A stretch of 64,000 nucleotides of DNA. It comes from Acidovorax sp. GBBC 1281 (lineage in GTDB: Bacteria > Pseudomonadota > Gammaproteobacteria > Burkholderiales > Burkholderiaceae_C). Each line of letters starts with the position of its first letter. Within the stretch, counting starts at the first letter, position 1. The position numbers and the translations under genes are program-made. The stretch spans positions 2,064,001 to 2,128,000 of the forward strand of contig NZ_CP097269.1 in assembly GCF_028473645.1 (NCBI RefSeq), read 5' to 3'. Below, piece by piece: positions 32,720 to 41,709 of the stretch. Under the pieces are notes generated by a model. It worked only from the letters and a program-made list of their open reading frames with translations, had not been told where the DNA came from and did no database searches.

Positions 32720-33772
32720 TCAAGGCAACCCTGCAACGTTCACGCGCACCTTGTAGATGCTCGTTTTTGCGGAGACGTACAAGGTCTTCCTGTCCTCATC
32801 TCCGAAGACAAGGTTGGTCGTGTCTTCAGGGAGGTAGATCACCCCAAGCGCCTTGCCTTCCGGCGAGATCGCCCAGATGCCCCCTGGACCGGTCGTCCAG
32901 AGGTTGCCTTTGGAGTCCACCTTCATTCCATCCGTGATTCCCTTTGACTTCTCGCCACGCAGGTCAATGAACATCGTGGACGCGGAGAGTGAACCGTCCT
33001 GGGCGACGGCGTAGCGACGGATGAAGCGGTCGCGCGACCCGTTGGCATACAGGAACGTCCCGTCGGGGGAGAAGGCCAGACCATTGGTGTTCGGGATGTC
33101 ATCGACGACGCGTTGCACCCTGCCGTTGCGGAGCATGTAGACGGCATTGAGCTCGATCTCCTTGGCCGGGTCCTTGTCCCCCTGCAGCAATCCCCCGTAC
33201 GTGTCGGTGAAGTAGATCGTCCCGTCCTTGCGGACTACGACATCGTTCGGTCCGCCGAATCGCTTGCCCTGATAGCGGTCTGCGAGCACGGTGCGCTGGC
33301 CGTTGTGTTCGACGCGATCGATCGTCCTACCTGCCCAGGTGGCGATCACCAGTCGCCCCTGCGGGTCCAGCGCCATGCCGTTGGAGCCGATCATGTTGAA
33401 CTTCTCGAAGGCGGGATCGTCCTGCGGCTTGCCGTTGTTGAACGGCATGCCCGCACGCCAGACGTCCGCCTTCTGGTACCCGGTCTTTTCTCGAAATACG
33501 GTGACCTTGCCATCCGGCGTGTAGCGATGGATCACATTGGCCGGGATGTCACTGAATAACAGATAGCCCTGTTTTCCTTTTTGAACCCAGGTCACGCCTT
33601 CTGTGAAGCCGAAGCCCCCGGCCACCTTGATGATCGGCGCGTTGGGTGAAACGAGCGCCGTGAATGCTGGGTCCTTGACCGTGGACGCATCCTGGACGCG
33701 GGAATCGGCGGCGAATGCGCCCACAGCGGTAGCAAGCGCTAGTGTTGCGATGACGGTGTTGAAGAAATTCAT
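32720..33772 (-). CDS. SMP-30/gluconolactonase-like hydrolase, exported
   Basis: A 350-residue beta-propeller protein with a signal peptide (MNFFNTVIATLALATAVGAFA). Repeats carry the family residues GFTEGVTWV, GGPNDVVVRKDGTIYFTDTYGG and NGLAFSPDGTFLYANG, giving the Glu, Asn and Asp metal ligands. Family enzymes open sugar-acid or aromatic lactones; here it would act in the periplasm. It sits between FAH and Bug genes, fitting a hydrolytic pathway for an imported or surface-processed substrate. Confidence 0.88.
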   Translation of the reverse strand: MNFFNTVIATLALATAVGAFAADSRVQDASTVKDPAFTALVSPNAPIIKVAGGFGFTEGVTWVQKGKQGYLLFSDIPANVIHRYTPDGKVTVFREKTGYQKADVWRAGMPFNNGKPQDDPAFEKFNMIGSNGMALDPQGRLVIATWAGRTIDRVEHNGQRTVLADRYQGKRFGGPNDVVVRKDGTIYFTDTYGGLLQGDKDPAKEIELNAVYMLRNGRVQRVVDDIPNTNGLAFSPDGTFLYANGSRDRFIRRYAVAQDGSLSASTMFIDLRGEKSKGITDGMKVDSKGNLWTTGPGGIWAISPEGKALGVIYLPEDTTNLVFGDEDRKTLYVSAKTSIYKVRVNVAGLP

Positions 33773-33841
33773 GGTGCGATGCGTGGTGGGTCGATGCGTT
33801 GCTTGAGGGAAGACGTGCTGGGCGGCACTGGAGTGAAAGGT

Positions 33842-34708
33842 TCATCCGGCAGGCTCGGCCGCCACACGATTGCGCAAGATGCCGATGGCATCGACCTCGA
33901 CTTCGACCACGTCGCCGTGCCGCAAGTAAATGGGCGGATCGCGCTTGAAACCGACACCGCCCGGCGTGCCGGTGACGATCACGTCACCGGGTGCGAGGGG
34001 CGCGAAGGTCGAGACGTAGGCGATGAGCGAGGGAATGTCGTGGATCAGCAGGTCGGTGGTCGAGCGCTGCATCTCCACTCCGTTGAGCCGTGTGATCAAC
34101 GTCATCGCCTGGCCGGGTCGGATGTTGTCGGCCGTCACCATCCAGGGGCCAAACGCGCCGGTGCGCCAGAAGTTCTTCCCCGGCGTCCATTGGGATGTGG
34201 CGGACTGCCAGTCGCGGACGCTGGCGTCGTTGTAGCAGGCGTAGCCGCAGACGTGATCCCAGGCGTTGGCTGGCGAAATCCGTCGGCCGCCTTTGCCGAT
34301 TATCAGCGCGATCTCGCCTTCGAAGTCGAGCGCGATTGACTCGGGTGGCAACAGGATGTCCTGCCCATGCCCCACCTGCGAGGAAGCAGCACGCAGGAAC
34401 ACCGTCGGCGCTTGTGCTGGTTGACCAACCTCACGCCCGGTCTCGCGCACGTGGTCGGCGTAGTTGAGTCCGACGCAGACGATCAGTTCGGGGGTCGGGA
34501 TCACGGGCAGGAACCGCACTTCTCGCGCATCGATCGTTTCACGCACGGAGGCCGCCAGGCTGCTGGCCTCGTGCAGCAGACCCAACGCGATCAACGCGCG
34601 CAGGTCGGGGGCGCGTTCCCGTAGTCGCACGCCCAGATCGACCAGGCGGTCCTCGTTGAACACACCATACGTGGCGATGCCACGGTGCTCGAAACTGGCG
34701 AATTTCAC
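33842..34708 (-). CDS. Fumarylacetoacetate hydrolase family protein
   Basis: A 288-residue cytosolic FAH-fold enzyme. It has the small N-terminal domain and then the catalytic domain with metal ligands in LDFEGEIALIIGKGGR and the C-terminal TGTPGGVGFKRDPPIYLRHGDVVEVEVDAIG. Members cleave C-C bonds of acylpyruvates, decarboxylate oxaloacetate or hydrate dienoates. With a lactonase, SDR and hydroxyacid oxidase nearby, breakdown of an acidic ring-opening product is plausible. Confidence 0.92.
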   Translation of the reverse strand: MKFASFEHRGIATYGVFNEDRLVDLGVRLRERAPDLRALIALGLLHEASSLAASVRETIDAREVRFLPVIPTPELIVCVGLNYADHVRETGREVGQPAQAPTVFLRAASSQVGHGQDILLPPESIALDFEGEIALIIGKGGRRISPANAWDHVCGYACYNDASVRDWQSATSQWTPGKNFWRTGAFGPWMVTADNIRPGQAMTLITRLNGVEMQRSTTDLLIHDIPSLIAYVSTFAPLAPGDVIVTGTPGGVGFKRDPPIYLRHGDVVEVEVDAIGILRNRVAAEPAG

Positions 34709-34739
34709 GGGTTGATCTCCTTCGACGATTGGCTGTACT

Positions 34740-35741
34740 TCAATTCAGCTCGATCCCGGCCGCCGTGATGGCCTGCTTCCAGTAAGCGAACTCGGACTTC
34801 CAGAAGAGGTCCATCGCGCGTGCCCCCATGGGGGTTGGCTCCGCGCCCAGGTCTCTCAGCTTCGCGAGCGCCTCAGGCTGCGCGCAGCCGTCGAGCACAC
34901 CTTTCTCCAGGCGTAACAGCACATCGGCAGGCGTACCGGCGCGCGTGAAAACGCCGAACCAACTCGCATTGGCGAAGCCGGGCACGCCGGACTCCGCGAA
35001 GGTGGGCACGTCCGGCAGCGCGACGGAACGGTGCTCGGTCGACACGCCGATGGCGCGCACGCTGCCGGCGCGAATGGCCCCCATGACACCGGTGATGTTG
35101 TCCAGCACCGCAGCCACGTTGCCGGCCATGAGGTCCTGGAGGGCCGGTGCCGCGCCGCGGTAGGGCACGTGAACCATGCTGAATTTCCCGTCGCGCTTAA
35201 GCAGTTCGCCGGTCAGGTGCATCACGCTGCCAGTGCCGCCCGTTCCGTAGCTCGCGCGCGAGGGATGGGCACGGGCCCATGCGGCGAACTCTTTGAGGGT
35301 GCGCGCCGGAATGTCGTTGTTGACGACGAGCACGTTGGGCAGTTTGCAGACCATGGCCACGGGTTGGAAGGCGGCCACCGGGTCGTACGCGAGGTTCTTC
35401 CCCTGCGTGATCGGCATGATCACCGCCGAGGTCACGATGTTGGCCAGCAAGGTATAGCCGTCGGCCGCCGAGCGCGCGACATCGGAGGAGCCAATGGCAC
35501 CGGCAGCTCCGCCCTTGTTGTCGACCACGACGTTGCCCTTGATCGCTTCGCCCAATTGCTTTGCAACGAGGCGCGCCACGATGTCGGTCGAGCCGCCAGC
35601 GGGGTAAGGCACCACCAGGCGGATGGGACGATCCGGGAAGGCGGCGGCAAAGGACGCGCGGCTACCCGACAGCGCGGCCAAGCCCGCGCCGCCGGCGACG
35701 AAGCCGCGGCGCGTGATGCCGGGGAAGTGGAAATCGGTCAT
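34740..35741 (-). CDS. Bug/TctC-type periplasmic solute-binding protein
   Basis: A 333-residue orphan receptor. The N-terminus has a twin-arginine-like signal (GITRRGFVAGGAGLAAL) before FPDRPIRLVVPYPAGGSTDIVARLV. The Tat-like leader is unusual next to the Sec-type leaders of most family members here. It is 31 bp from FAH and 19 bp from the deacetylase-like gene. Confidence 0.92.
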   Translation of the reverse strand: MTDFHFPGITRRGFVAGGAGLAALSGSRASFAAAFPDRPIRLVVPYPAGGSTDIVARLVAKQLGEAIKGNVVVDNKGGAAGAIGSSDVARSAADGYTLLANIVTSAVIMPITQGKNLAYDPVAAFQPVAMVCKLPNVLVVNNDIPARTLKEFAAWARAHPSRASYGTGGTGSVMHLTGELLKRDGKFSMVHVPYRGAAPALQDLMAGNVAAVLDNITGVMGAIRAGSVRAIGVSTEHRSVALPDVPTFAESGVPGFANASWFGVFTRAGTPADVLLRLEKGVLDGCAQPEALAKLRDLGAEPTPMGARAMDLFWKSEFAYWKQAITAAGIELN

Positions 35742-35760
35742 CTGCAAACTCCTTGAAAAA

Positions 35761-36651
35761 TCAGCGCACGGCGTGGCCCAGCGCCTGGCGCAGGTGGCGA
35801 ACCGCATCGCCCTGGCGGCCGATCCAACAGTCGTCCAGGGCACGGGCGCGCCGTATCAATTCCTCGAACACACCAATGCCGGAGAGGCGACCGAACACAT
35901 GCCCGTGGATGGAGGGGTTGAGTCGTACCGCACCACGCTCGTGATGCACGACGTAGTCGAGCCAGTCCTCGAACAGCTCCAACATCTGTCGCGGCGCGTT
36001 ACCGTAGCGGATGGCGTGCGGCGTATCGTTCATCTCCATGCCGCCTGGAAACGCCGTGATGCTGCGTTCGCCAAAACGCACCACATAGGGCAGGTCATCA
36101 TTCATGGTGTCGCCATGCCATGCGTAGCCAGCTTCGGCCAGCAGGCGCGCGGTGCGCGCACTGGGCGAGGCGCGCGGGCTGATCCATCCCATGGGTCGCA
36201 CACCGCAGGCCCGTTCCAGCGCGTCGGTAGTCCGGCCGATGTTGGCGCGCTCAGCGTCTTCGTCCAGGTAGGCGGGGATCACGTCCATGCCCCATGAATG
36301 CGCCACGATCTCGTGGCCCGTCTCGGCGATTCGGCGCAGCATGTCCGGATAGCGCTCGGCCAGCACGCCGCACACCAGCATGCTGGTGCTGAGACCTTGG
36401 CGCTCCAACACGTCGAGGATGCGGTGGATGCCGCGCCGCGCGCCGTACTCCACCCACCCCAATGCATTCAGATCGGGCGTCCCGGGCTGGAGCGGATTGC
36501 CCATGGGACCGAATGAAGGCCACGTGCCATCAGACCATCCTTCGAGCGCCACACGAAAGAAGATGCCCAGGCGCGCGCCTCCGGGCCAGCGGAAGTCTGC
36601 TGGTGGAAAGGTTTCGATCCCGCCTACGTGGACGTCGAGTGAATGAGGCAT
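35761..36651 (-). CDS. Polysaccharide deacetylase-family hydrolase (PuuE/cyclic-imide-hydrolase-like)
   Basis: A 296-residue NodB-fold protein starting MPHSLDVHVGG, chosen because GGAG lies five bases upstream; upstream Mets at 36675 and 36687 are alternatives. There is no signal peptide. The second metal motif EIVAHSWGMD is clear, while the classical first motif is replaced around ARLGIFFRVALEGWSDG. That pattern is seen in cytosolic allantoinase-like (PuuE) and imide hydrolase relatives rather than chitin deacetylases. It probably hydrolyses a C-N bond in a small cyclic amide or imide. First gene of its operon. Confidence 0.8.
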   Translation of the reverse strand: MPHSLDVHVGGIETFPPADFRWPGGARLGIFFRVALEGWSDGTWPSFGPMGNPLQPGTPDLNALGWVEYGARRGIHRILDVLERQGLSTSMLVCGVLAERYPDMLRRIAETGHEIVAHSWGMDVIPAYLDEDAERANIGRTTDALERACGVRPMGWISPRASPSARTARLLAEAGYAWHGDTMNDDLPYVVRFGERSITAFPGGMEMNDTPHAIRYGNAPRQMLELFEDWLDYVVHHERGAVRLNPSIHGHVFGRLSGIGVFEELIRRARALDDCWIGRQGDAVRHLRQALGHAVR

Positions 36652-36798
36652 GGGCGCTCCGAAGTTCGTTTGCATGACGCCATGCAATGCATTGGGTCTG
36701 CCGGGGAGCTTATGGAGCGGCAGCGATCCTCACAAACGACTTCTTTCGCACACAGCGTTGAACGATGCGCAACACTCGCACGCACGCAGCGGACCGCA

Positions 36799-37707
36799 TC
36801 ACTCAGCGGTGTGTGCGGTGCGGATGAGGTGATCGAGAAACGCCGCCGCCGCCACGGGTAGCTTGCGGTGGCCGAGCGTACAGACATCGATGCCGCCTTG
36901 ACTGAGCAGGGTATCGGCCAGTGGGATGCCCACCAACTGCCCCGCGGCCAGTTCGCTGCGGATCGACATGCGCGAGAGCAGCGTGATGCCGCCGCCGCTG
37001 CGCGCGAAGCCGCGCAGCACGGCGAGCGAATTGGCTTCCAGCGCTGGCGCGATGCGGACTTTCGACAACTGGCTTTGCAGATCGATCAACCGGCGCACGC
37101 CGAAAGAGGTGTCCGGCAGCGCTAACCGTTGCGAGACGAGCTGCGACAACGTGAGGCTGTTGCGCGCCGCCAGCGGATGACCAGGCGCCATGACGGCCAG
37201 CAAAGGCACGTGCAGATGCAGCACGGAGTGCAACTCTTCCGTGGGTTGCAGATTGAACACCAGCCCGATGTCGGCTTCGCCGCTACCGATGCCGCTGACC
37301 ACCGCGCTGGCGCCCGTGATGCGCAGCGAGAAGGTGATATTGGGGTAGTTGTCCTGGAACTGTGCGATGGCCGGCGCTAGGAAGTCGGAGGCGTAGCCCT
37401 CGACCGACAGTATCGACACGTGCCCACGGTGCAAGTTCTGCAGCGCATCGAGTTCCGATCGCATGCGCTCGATGTCGTTGAGCGCATCGCGCACGTGGTT
37501 GAGATAGACCTTGCCGGCGGCGGTGAGCACCATGCCACGCGCGCGGCGCTCGAACAGCGTAACGCCCAAGTCCTCTTCCAGCTTCTGCAGCTCGCGGCTG
37601 AGCGCCGAAGGCGTGATGAACAGGCGCTCGGAGGCGGCGCGGATGGAACCGCTATGTGCGATCTCCTGAAAGCGCAGGAGAGAGGTTTGCAGAATCACGC
37701 TCGCCAC
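36799..37707 (-). CDS. LysR-family transcriptional regulator
   Basis: An LTTR of about 302 residues. GTG starts at 37707 or 37698 (VILQTSLLRFQEIAHSGS) fit the conserved domain; a longer frame to 37794 is unlikely. HTH SIRAASERLFITPSALSRELQKLEEDLG. It lies between the minus-strand hydrolase operon and the divergent RidA operon (start 37816), so it can regulate both. Effector unknown. Confidence 0.88.
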   Translation of the reverse strand: MASVILQTSLLRFQEIAHSGSIRAASERLFITPSALSRELQKLEEDLGVTLFERRARGMVLTAAGKVYLNHVRDALNDIERMRSELDALQNLHRGHVSILSVEGYASDFLAPAIAQFQDNYPNITFSLRITGASAVVSGIGSGEADIGLVFNLQPTEELHSVLHLHVPLLAVMAPGHPLAARNSLTLSQLVSQRLALPDTSFGVRRLIDLQSQLSKVRIAPALEANSLAVLRGFARSGGGITLLSRMSIRSELAAGQLVGIPLADTLLSQGGIDVCTLGHRKLPVAAAAFLDHLIRTAHTAE

Positions 37708-37815
37708 TGTAAGGGCGGTGTTGCGTGATGCGCAACACCTTGTGCAAAAAGAATCGTTTGTCGTTACGCCAGTGCGCGGGCACATTGCATGCATTCATTC
37801 CACGAAGGAGTTCGC

Positions 37816-38205
37816 ATGACCAAGCAAGTGATCTACAGCCCCAAGGTGACGCGCACGAAGGCCCCTCACGCGCACGCTGTAAGGACGGGCAACCTCGTGT
37901 TCGTGTCGGGCTGTCCCGCTTATCACGGTGAGATGCAATTGGCGAAGGGCGACTTTCCCGCGCAGATGCGCCAGTGCATGACCAATGTGAAAAACATCCT
38001 GGAGGAAGCCGGCTCGTTGTTGTCCCACGTCGTCAAAGTCAACGTGTTCCTTGATCGCCGCGCCGACTTCGACGAGATGAACGAGATCTACCGCGAGTTC
38101 TTCGGCAACGACCCGGCCACATGGCCCGCGCGCACGACCGTCGAGGCCCGCCTGCCGCGCAAAGACTTCTTGCTGGAGATCGAGTGCGTGGCCGAGGTGG
38201 CGTGA
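37816..38205 (+). CDS. RidA/YjgF family protein
   Basis: A 129-residue Rid-family protein, first gene of a five-gene plus-strand operon. It has AHAVRTGNLVFVSGCPAYHGEM, VKVNVFLDRRADFDEMNEIYREFF and the C-terminal ARTTVEARLPRKDFLLEIE with the key Arg. GAAGGAG precedes the start. It is followed 2 bp later by a second, longer Rid protein. Confidence 0.9.
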   Translation: MTKQVIYSPKVTRTKAPHAHAVRTGNLVFVSGCPAYHGEMQLAKGDFPAQMRQCMTNVKNILEEAGSLLSHVVKVNVFLDRRADFDEMNEIYREFFGNDPATWPARTTVEARLPRKDFLLEIECVAEVA

Positions 38206-38207
38206 GC

Positions 38208-38687
38208 ATGGGTGCCATCGACGCGCGCCTGCGCGAGCTCGGCATCGTGTTGCCCGACGCGCCGGTGATCAAGGCCAATACGGCACTGGTACCAGGCGTG
38301 GCGGCCGGCAATCTGTTCTTTTGCCAGGGAACGCTGGGCCACATCAACGGCGAATTTCCCTACCTGGGCAAGGTGGGCGACAAGGTCTCCGTCGAAGAGG
38401 CTTACCAGTCGGCACGGCTGTGCGCCATCAACCACCTCGCGCAGGCCAAAGCCGTGCTGGGCGACCTCGACCGCATCCTGCGCGTGGTGCAGTTGCTGGT
38501 CTACGTGAACGGTGCACCCGGCTTCGAACATGCACCCTATGTCTCCAACGGCGCCTCCGACCTGTTCGCGGAGGTCTTCGGCGCAGAGCGAGCGGCCATG
38601 GCGCGCGCCAGTCTCAGCGTGCCGGACCTGATCTACACGGCGCCGGTGGAAACCGTCTGCACGTTTGAGATCCAGCCGTTGGCGTGA
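38208..38687 (+). CDS. RidA-like (YjgF/TdcF subgroup) protein
   Basis: A 159-residue member of the longer Rid subgroup (LGIVLPDAPVIKANTALVPGVAAGNLFFCQGTLG ... LVYVNGAPGFEHAPYVSNGASDLFAEVFG). Two adjacent Rid genes plus a third at 25831 point to a pathway with reactive enamine, imine or carbamate intermediates. The start is 2 bp after the preceding stop. Confidence 0.88.
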   Translation: MGAIDARLRELGIVLPDAPVIKANTALVPGVAAGNLFFCQGTLGHINGEFPYLGKVGDKVSVEEAYQSARLCAINHLAQAKAVLGDLDRILRVVQLLVYVNGAPGFEHAPYVSNGASDLFAEVFGAERAAMARASLSVPDLIYTAPVETVCTFEIQPLA

Positions 38688-38706
38688 AGAAAGAAAGGAA
38701 CCCCTC

Positions 38707-39678
38707 ATGCAGCGGCGTCACCTTCTCCAAGCCCTTGGCCTTGGTAGCCTTGCCCATGCACTGCCGGCGTTCGCCGATGCGTATCCCTCGCGCCCAATCA
38801 CGCTGGTGAGTCCGTGGGCGGCGGGCGGCACCAATGACCTACTGTGCCGCCTGCTGGCGCGTGAGGCCGGCCGGCTGCTTGGCCAACCCATGGTGGTGGA
38901 GAACAAGCCGGGCGCCAGCGGCGTGATCGGCACCACGGCGGTCGCCCGCGCGAAGGCCGATGGCTACACCCTCACGCTGGGCAGCACGCCGGGCTATGCG
39001 ACGGCGCAGGCGCTCTATCCACAGCTGCCCTACGACCCGTTGCGCGACTTCGCGCCGGTGATCGGAGTGGCCACCGTGCCCAACGTGCTGGTGGTACCGC
39101 CGTCGCTGCCGGTGCACTCAGTGCGCGAGCTCATCGCCTATGTCAAAGCGCGACCTGGGCAACTCAGCTACAGCTCGGTGGGCCAAGGTTCGACGCAGCA
39201 CCTGTGTGCCAAGCTCTTCGAGCGCATGACCGGCACCGAGATGATCCACGTGCCGTACAAGGGCACTGCACCCGCGCTGCAGGATCTGCTGGCCGGCCGC
39301 ATCACACTGGCGTTCGAGAACATGCCACCGCTCCTGCCGCAGATCAGGAGCGGCGCGCTCACCGCCTTGGCGGTGACTTCCGCAACACGCGTCAGCCAGT
39401 TGCCGCAGGTACCCACCGTTGCCGAGTCCGGCCTGCCGGAGTTCACTGCCTCGGTCTGGTATGCGGTGTTCGCGCCCGCCGGGGTGCCGGCATCCATCAT
39501 GGCGCGGCTGCAGGAAGCCTTCACCTCCGCGCTGGCGCTATCCGAGGTGGCGTCGCAATTGGCGGGCCTGGGGCTGACCACGCTGGCGTCCGATGCTGCC
39601 GCCACCCGTGCCTTCGTGCAGGCGGATGCAGCGAAATGGGGCGGCATCATCCGCGCCGCCGGCATCAAGCCGGAATGA
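38707..39678 (+). CDS. Bug/TctC-type periplasmic solute-binding protein
   Basis: A 323-residue orphan receptor with leader MQRRHLLQALGLGSLAHALPAFA and the signature YPSRPITLVSPWAAGGTNDLL. Complete. It lies 19 bp after the second Rid gene in the same operon and is the fourth Bug gene of the cargo region; no membrane subunits are present in the window. Confidence 0.92.
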   Translation: MQRRHLLQALGLGSLAHALPAFADAYPSRPITLVSPWAAGGTNDLLCRLLAREAGRLLGQPMVVENKPGASGVIGTTAVARAKADGYTLTLGSTPGYATAQALYPQLPYDPLRDFAPVIGVATVPNVLVVPPSLPVHSVRELIAYVKARPGQLSYSSVGQGSTQHLCAKLFERMTGTEMIHVPYKGTAPALQDLLAGRITLAFENMPPLLPQIRSGALTALAVTSATRVSQLPQVPTVAESGLPEFTASVWYAVFAPAGVPASIMARLQEAFTSALALSEVASQLAGLGLTTLASDAAATRAFVQADAAKWGGIIRAAGIKPE

Positions 39679-39694
39679 TCAGAGAGCGCGACGC

Positions 39695-40486
39695 ATGAAC
39701 GATCCAACTACGACCCTCGCACCGCGCGCGTCCAGCACGCCACTGCAAGGACGCGTGGCGCTGGTCACTGGCGCAAGCAAAGGACTGGGACGCGCGATTG
39801 CGCAGGGCCTGGCCCAGGCTGGCGCCGACGTGGTGCTGGTCTCGCGCACACGCGCCGACCTGGAAGCCGTCGCGCGTGAGATCGAAGCCTGCGGCCGACG
39901 CCCGCTGGTGGCTGTCGCGGACACCACCGACACCGCCCAGATCGAGGCGGCCACGCAGGCGGCATTGGTCGCATTCGGGCGTATCGACGTGCTCGTGCAC
40001 GCGGCCGGCGGCAGCCTGCGCAAGCCGACGCTGGACGTCACCGACGCCGAATGGGATGCGGTGATCGCGGCGAACCTATCGTCCGCCTTCAAGGTCTGTC
40101 GTGCCGTGGGTCGCCACATGGTGCAGCGCCAAGCAGGATCGATCATCACCATCGCCTCCACCGCCGGGCTGCGCGGACGGGCTGGCAACGCACCGTACTC
40201 CGCGGCCAAGGCCGCCGTGATCAACCTCTCGCGTGCCCTGGCGATGGAGTGGGCGCCCCTCGGCGTGCGTGTCAATGTGTTGGCTCCCGGCCGCTTCCTC
40301 ACACCGCTCACCGAGACCGAGATGTCCATCCCCGAAAAATACGAAGCATTCGTGCGTCAGGTCCCTCTCGGTCGCATCGGACGACCGGAGGAACTCAAGG
40401 AGATTGCCGTCTGGCTCGCCTCGGACGCATCGGCCTACGTCACCGGCAGCACCATCACCGTCGACGGTGGGCAGACGCTCGCCTGA
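39695..40486 (+). CDS. Short-chain dehydrogenase/reductase
   Basis: A 263-residue classical SDR. It has the NAD(P)-binding TGASKGLGR, AADTTD-like acidic position, HAAGG (NAG-type) segment, the catalytic Ser (IASTAG) and YSAAK tetrad, and C-terminal GSTITVDGGQ. Probably a cytosolic alcohol or 3-oxoacyl-type dehydrogenase. It starts 16 bp after the Bug stop and 14 bp before the oxidase gene. Confidence 0.93.
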   Translation: MNDPTTTLAPRASSTPLQGRVALVTGASKGLGRAIAQGLAQAGADVVLVSRTRADLEAVAREIEACGRRPLVAVADTTDTAQIEAATQAALVAFGRIDVLVHAAGGSLRKPTLDVTDAEWDAVIAANLSSAFKVCRAVGRHMVQRQAGSIITIASTAGLRGRAGNAPYSAAKAAVINLSRALAMEWAPLGVRVNVLAPGRFLTPLTETEMSIPEKYEAFVRQVPLGRIGRPEELKEIAVWLASDASAYVTGSTITVDGGQTLA

Positions 40487-40500
40487 CTCGCCTCCATCCC

Positions 40501-41661
40501 ATGCATTCCCGTCTGGCGAGCGTTCTTGCGCTCAAAGATTTCGAGCCACTTGCACGGCGAATTCTGCCGCGTCCCATTTATGGCTACGTCGAGGGCGCTG
40601 CGGAGGACAACCGTTCACTGAGTGCTAACCGCACGGCTATGGACGCATGGAGTCTGGTGCCGCGTGTGTTGGTCAATGTGTCGGCGCGCACACAGCAGCA
40701 ACAGATTTTCGGCGTTACCTACGCGAGTCCATTTGGAATCGCGCCCATGGGACTGGCGGCGCTTTCCTGCTATCGGGGTGATATCGCGCTCGCGCGCGCG
40801 GCGCGAGAAGCGAACATTCCCGCCGTGCTCAGTGGTTCGTCACTGACGCCGCTAGAAGCGGTGGCCGAGGCTGCACCTGGCACATGGTTCCAAGCCTACT
40901 TGCCAGGTGACATCGGCCGTATCCTCTCGCTGCTAGAGCGCGTACGTCGCGCGGGGTACGAAACGCTCGTGATAACGGTTGATATTCCCGTTGGCGCTAA
41001 CCGGGAGAACAACATCCGCACAGGTTTCTCGACGCCGCTTAAACCAAGCGTGCGGCTCGCGATAGACGGACTCACTAGACCACAGTGGTTGCTGGGCACC
41101 TTCGCTCGCACTTTTCTTAGGGATGGCATGCCTCATTTTGAGAATTCGTTTGCTGAACGCGGCGCACCGATTCTCTCGCGCAATGTACTTCGCGACTTCT
41201 CCGCACGAGATCATTTGGATTGGTCGCATATCGCACGCATACGCTCCGCGTGGCGCGGATCATTGGTGCTCAAAGGCATCTTAAGTGCGGACGACATGGC
41301 GCATGCGGTCAAAGCTGGTGTGGATGGCGTGATCGTCTCCAACCACGGAGGCAGGCAATTGGACTGCGCTGTAGCGCCTATGCTGGTCCTTGAGCGCATC
41401 ATCGACGCGGCGGGATCGCTTGCTGTGATGGTTGACGGGGGCTTTCGGCGAGGCTCTGACGTCCTCAAGGCTCTAGCGTTGGGCGCACGATTCGCATTCA
41501 TAGGACGTCCATTCAACTACGCGGCCGCTGTGGCAGGAGGAGAAGGTGTTGCCCACGCAATTCAATTGTTGCGTTACGAAGTCGATCGAAACATGGCAAT
41601 GCTTGGCGTAAATTGTTGCGATGACATGACGCGGACGCGACTGCTTCCGCTTGTCAAATGA
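40501..41661 (+). CDS. FMN-dependent alpha-hydroxy-acid oxidase/dehydrogenase
   Basis: A 386-residue enzyme of the lactate/glycolate/mandelate oxidase family. It has the N-terminal Y(G)YVEGAAED substrate segment, FGIAPMGLAAL, the catalytic lysine-containing LVLKGILSADD, active-site His/Arg in SNHGGRQLD and the FMN-phosphate site DGGFRRGSD and ARFAFIGRP. It converts a 2-hydroxyacid to a 2-oxoacid. Last gene of the RidA-RidA-Bug-SDR-oxidase operon; it ends 49 bp from the convergent relaxase stop. The early part of the gene is less GC-rich than the neighbouring SDR. Confidence 0.92.
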   Translation: MHSRLASVLALKDFEPLARRILPRPIYGYVEGAAEDNRSLSANRTAMDAWSLVPRVLVNVSARTQQQQIFGVTYASPFGIAPMGLAALSCYRGDIALARAAREANIPAVLSGSSLTPLEAVAEAAPGTWFQAYLPGDIGRILSLLERVRRAGYETLVITVDIPVGANRENNIRTGFSTPLKPSVRLAIDGLTRPQWLLGTFARTFLRDGMPHFENSFAERGAPILSRNVLRDFSARDHLDWSHIARIRSAWRGSLVLKGILSADDMAHAVKAGVDGVIVSNHGGRQLDCAVAPMLVLERIIDAAGSLAVMVDGGFRRGSDVLKALALGARFAFIGRPFNYAAAVAGGEGVAHAIQLLRYEVDRNMAMLGVNCCDDMTRTRLLPLVK

Positions 41662-41709
41662 ATGCTGCAAGTGCGTTGCCTTACTTCTACCGCCAGAGCT
41701 TTCGTGATG

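Noticed and set aside
26313..39678. Complete tripartite tricarboxylate transporter
   Set aside because: Only receptor subunits occur; no TctA/TctB membrane proteins were found.
31675..41661. Assignment as an L-fucose/L-rhamnose oxidative pathway (SDR, lactonase, FAH, lactate oxidase)
   Set aside because: No sugar-acid dehydratase or sugar transporter, and the RidA and deacetylase-like genes do not fit; substrate left open.
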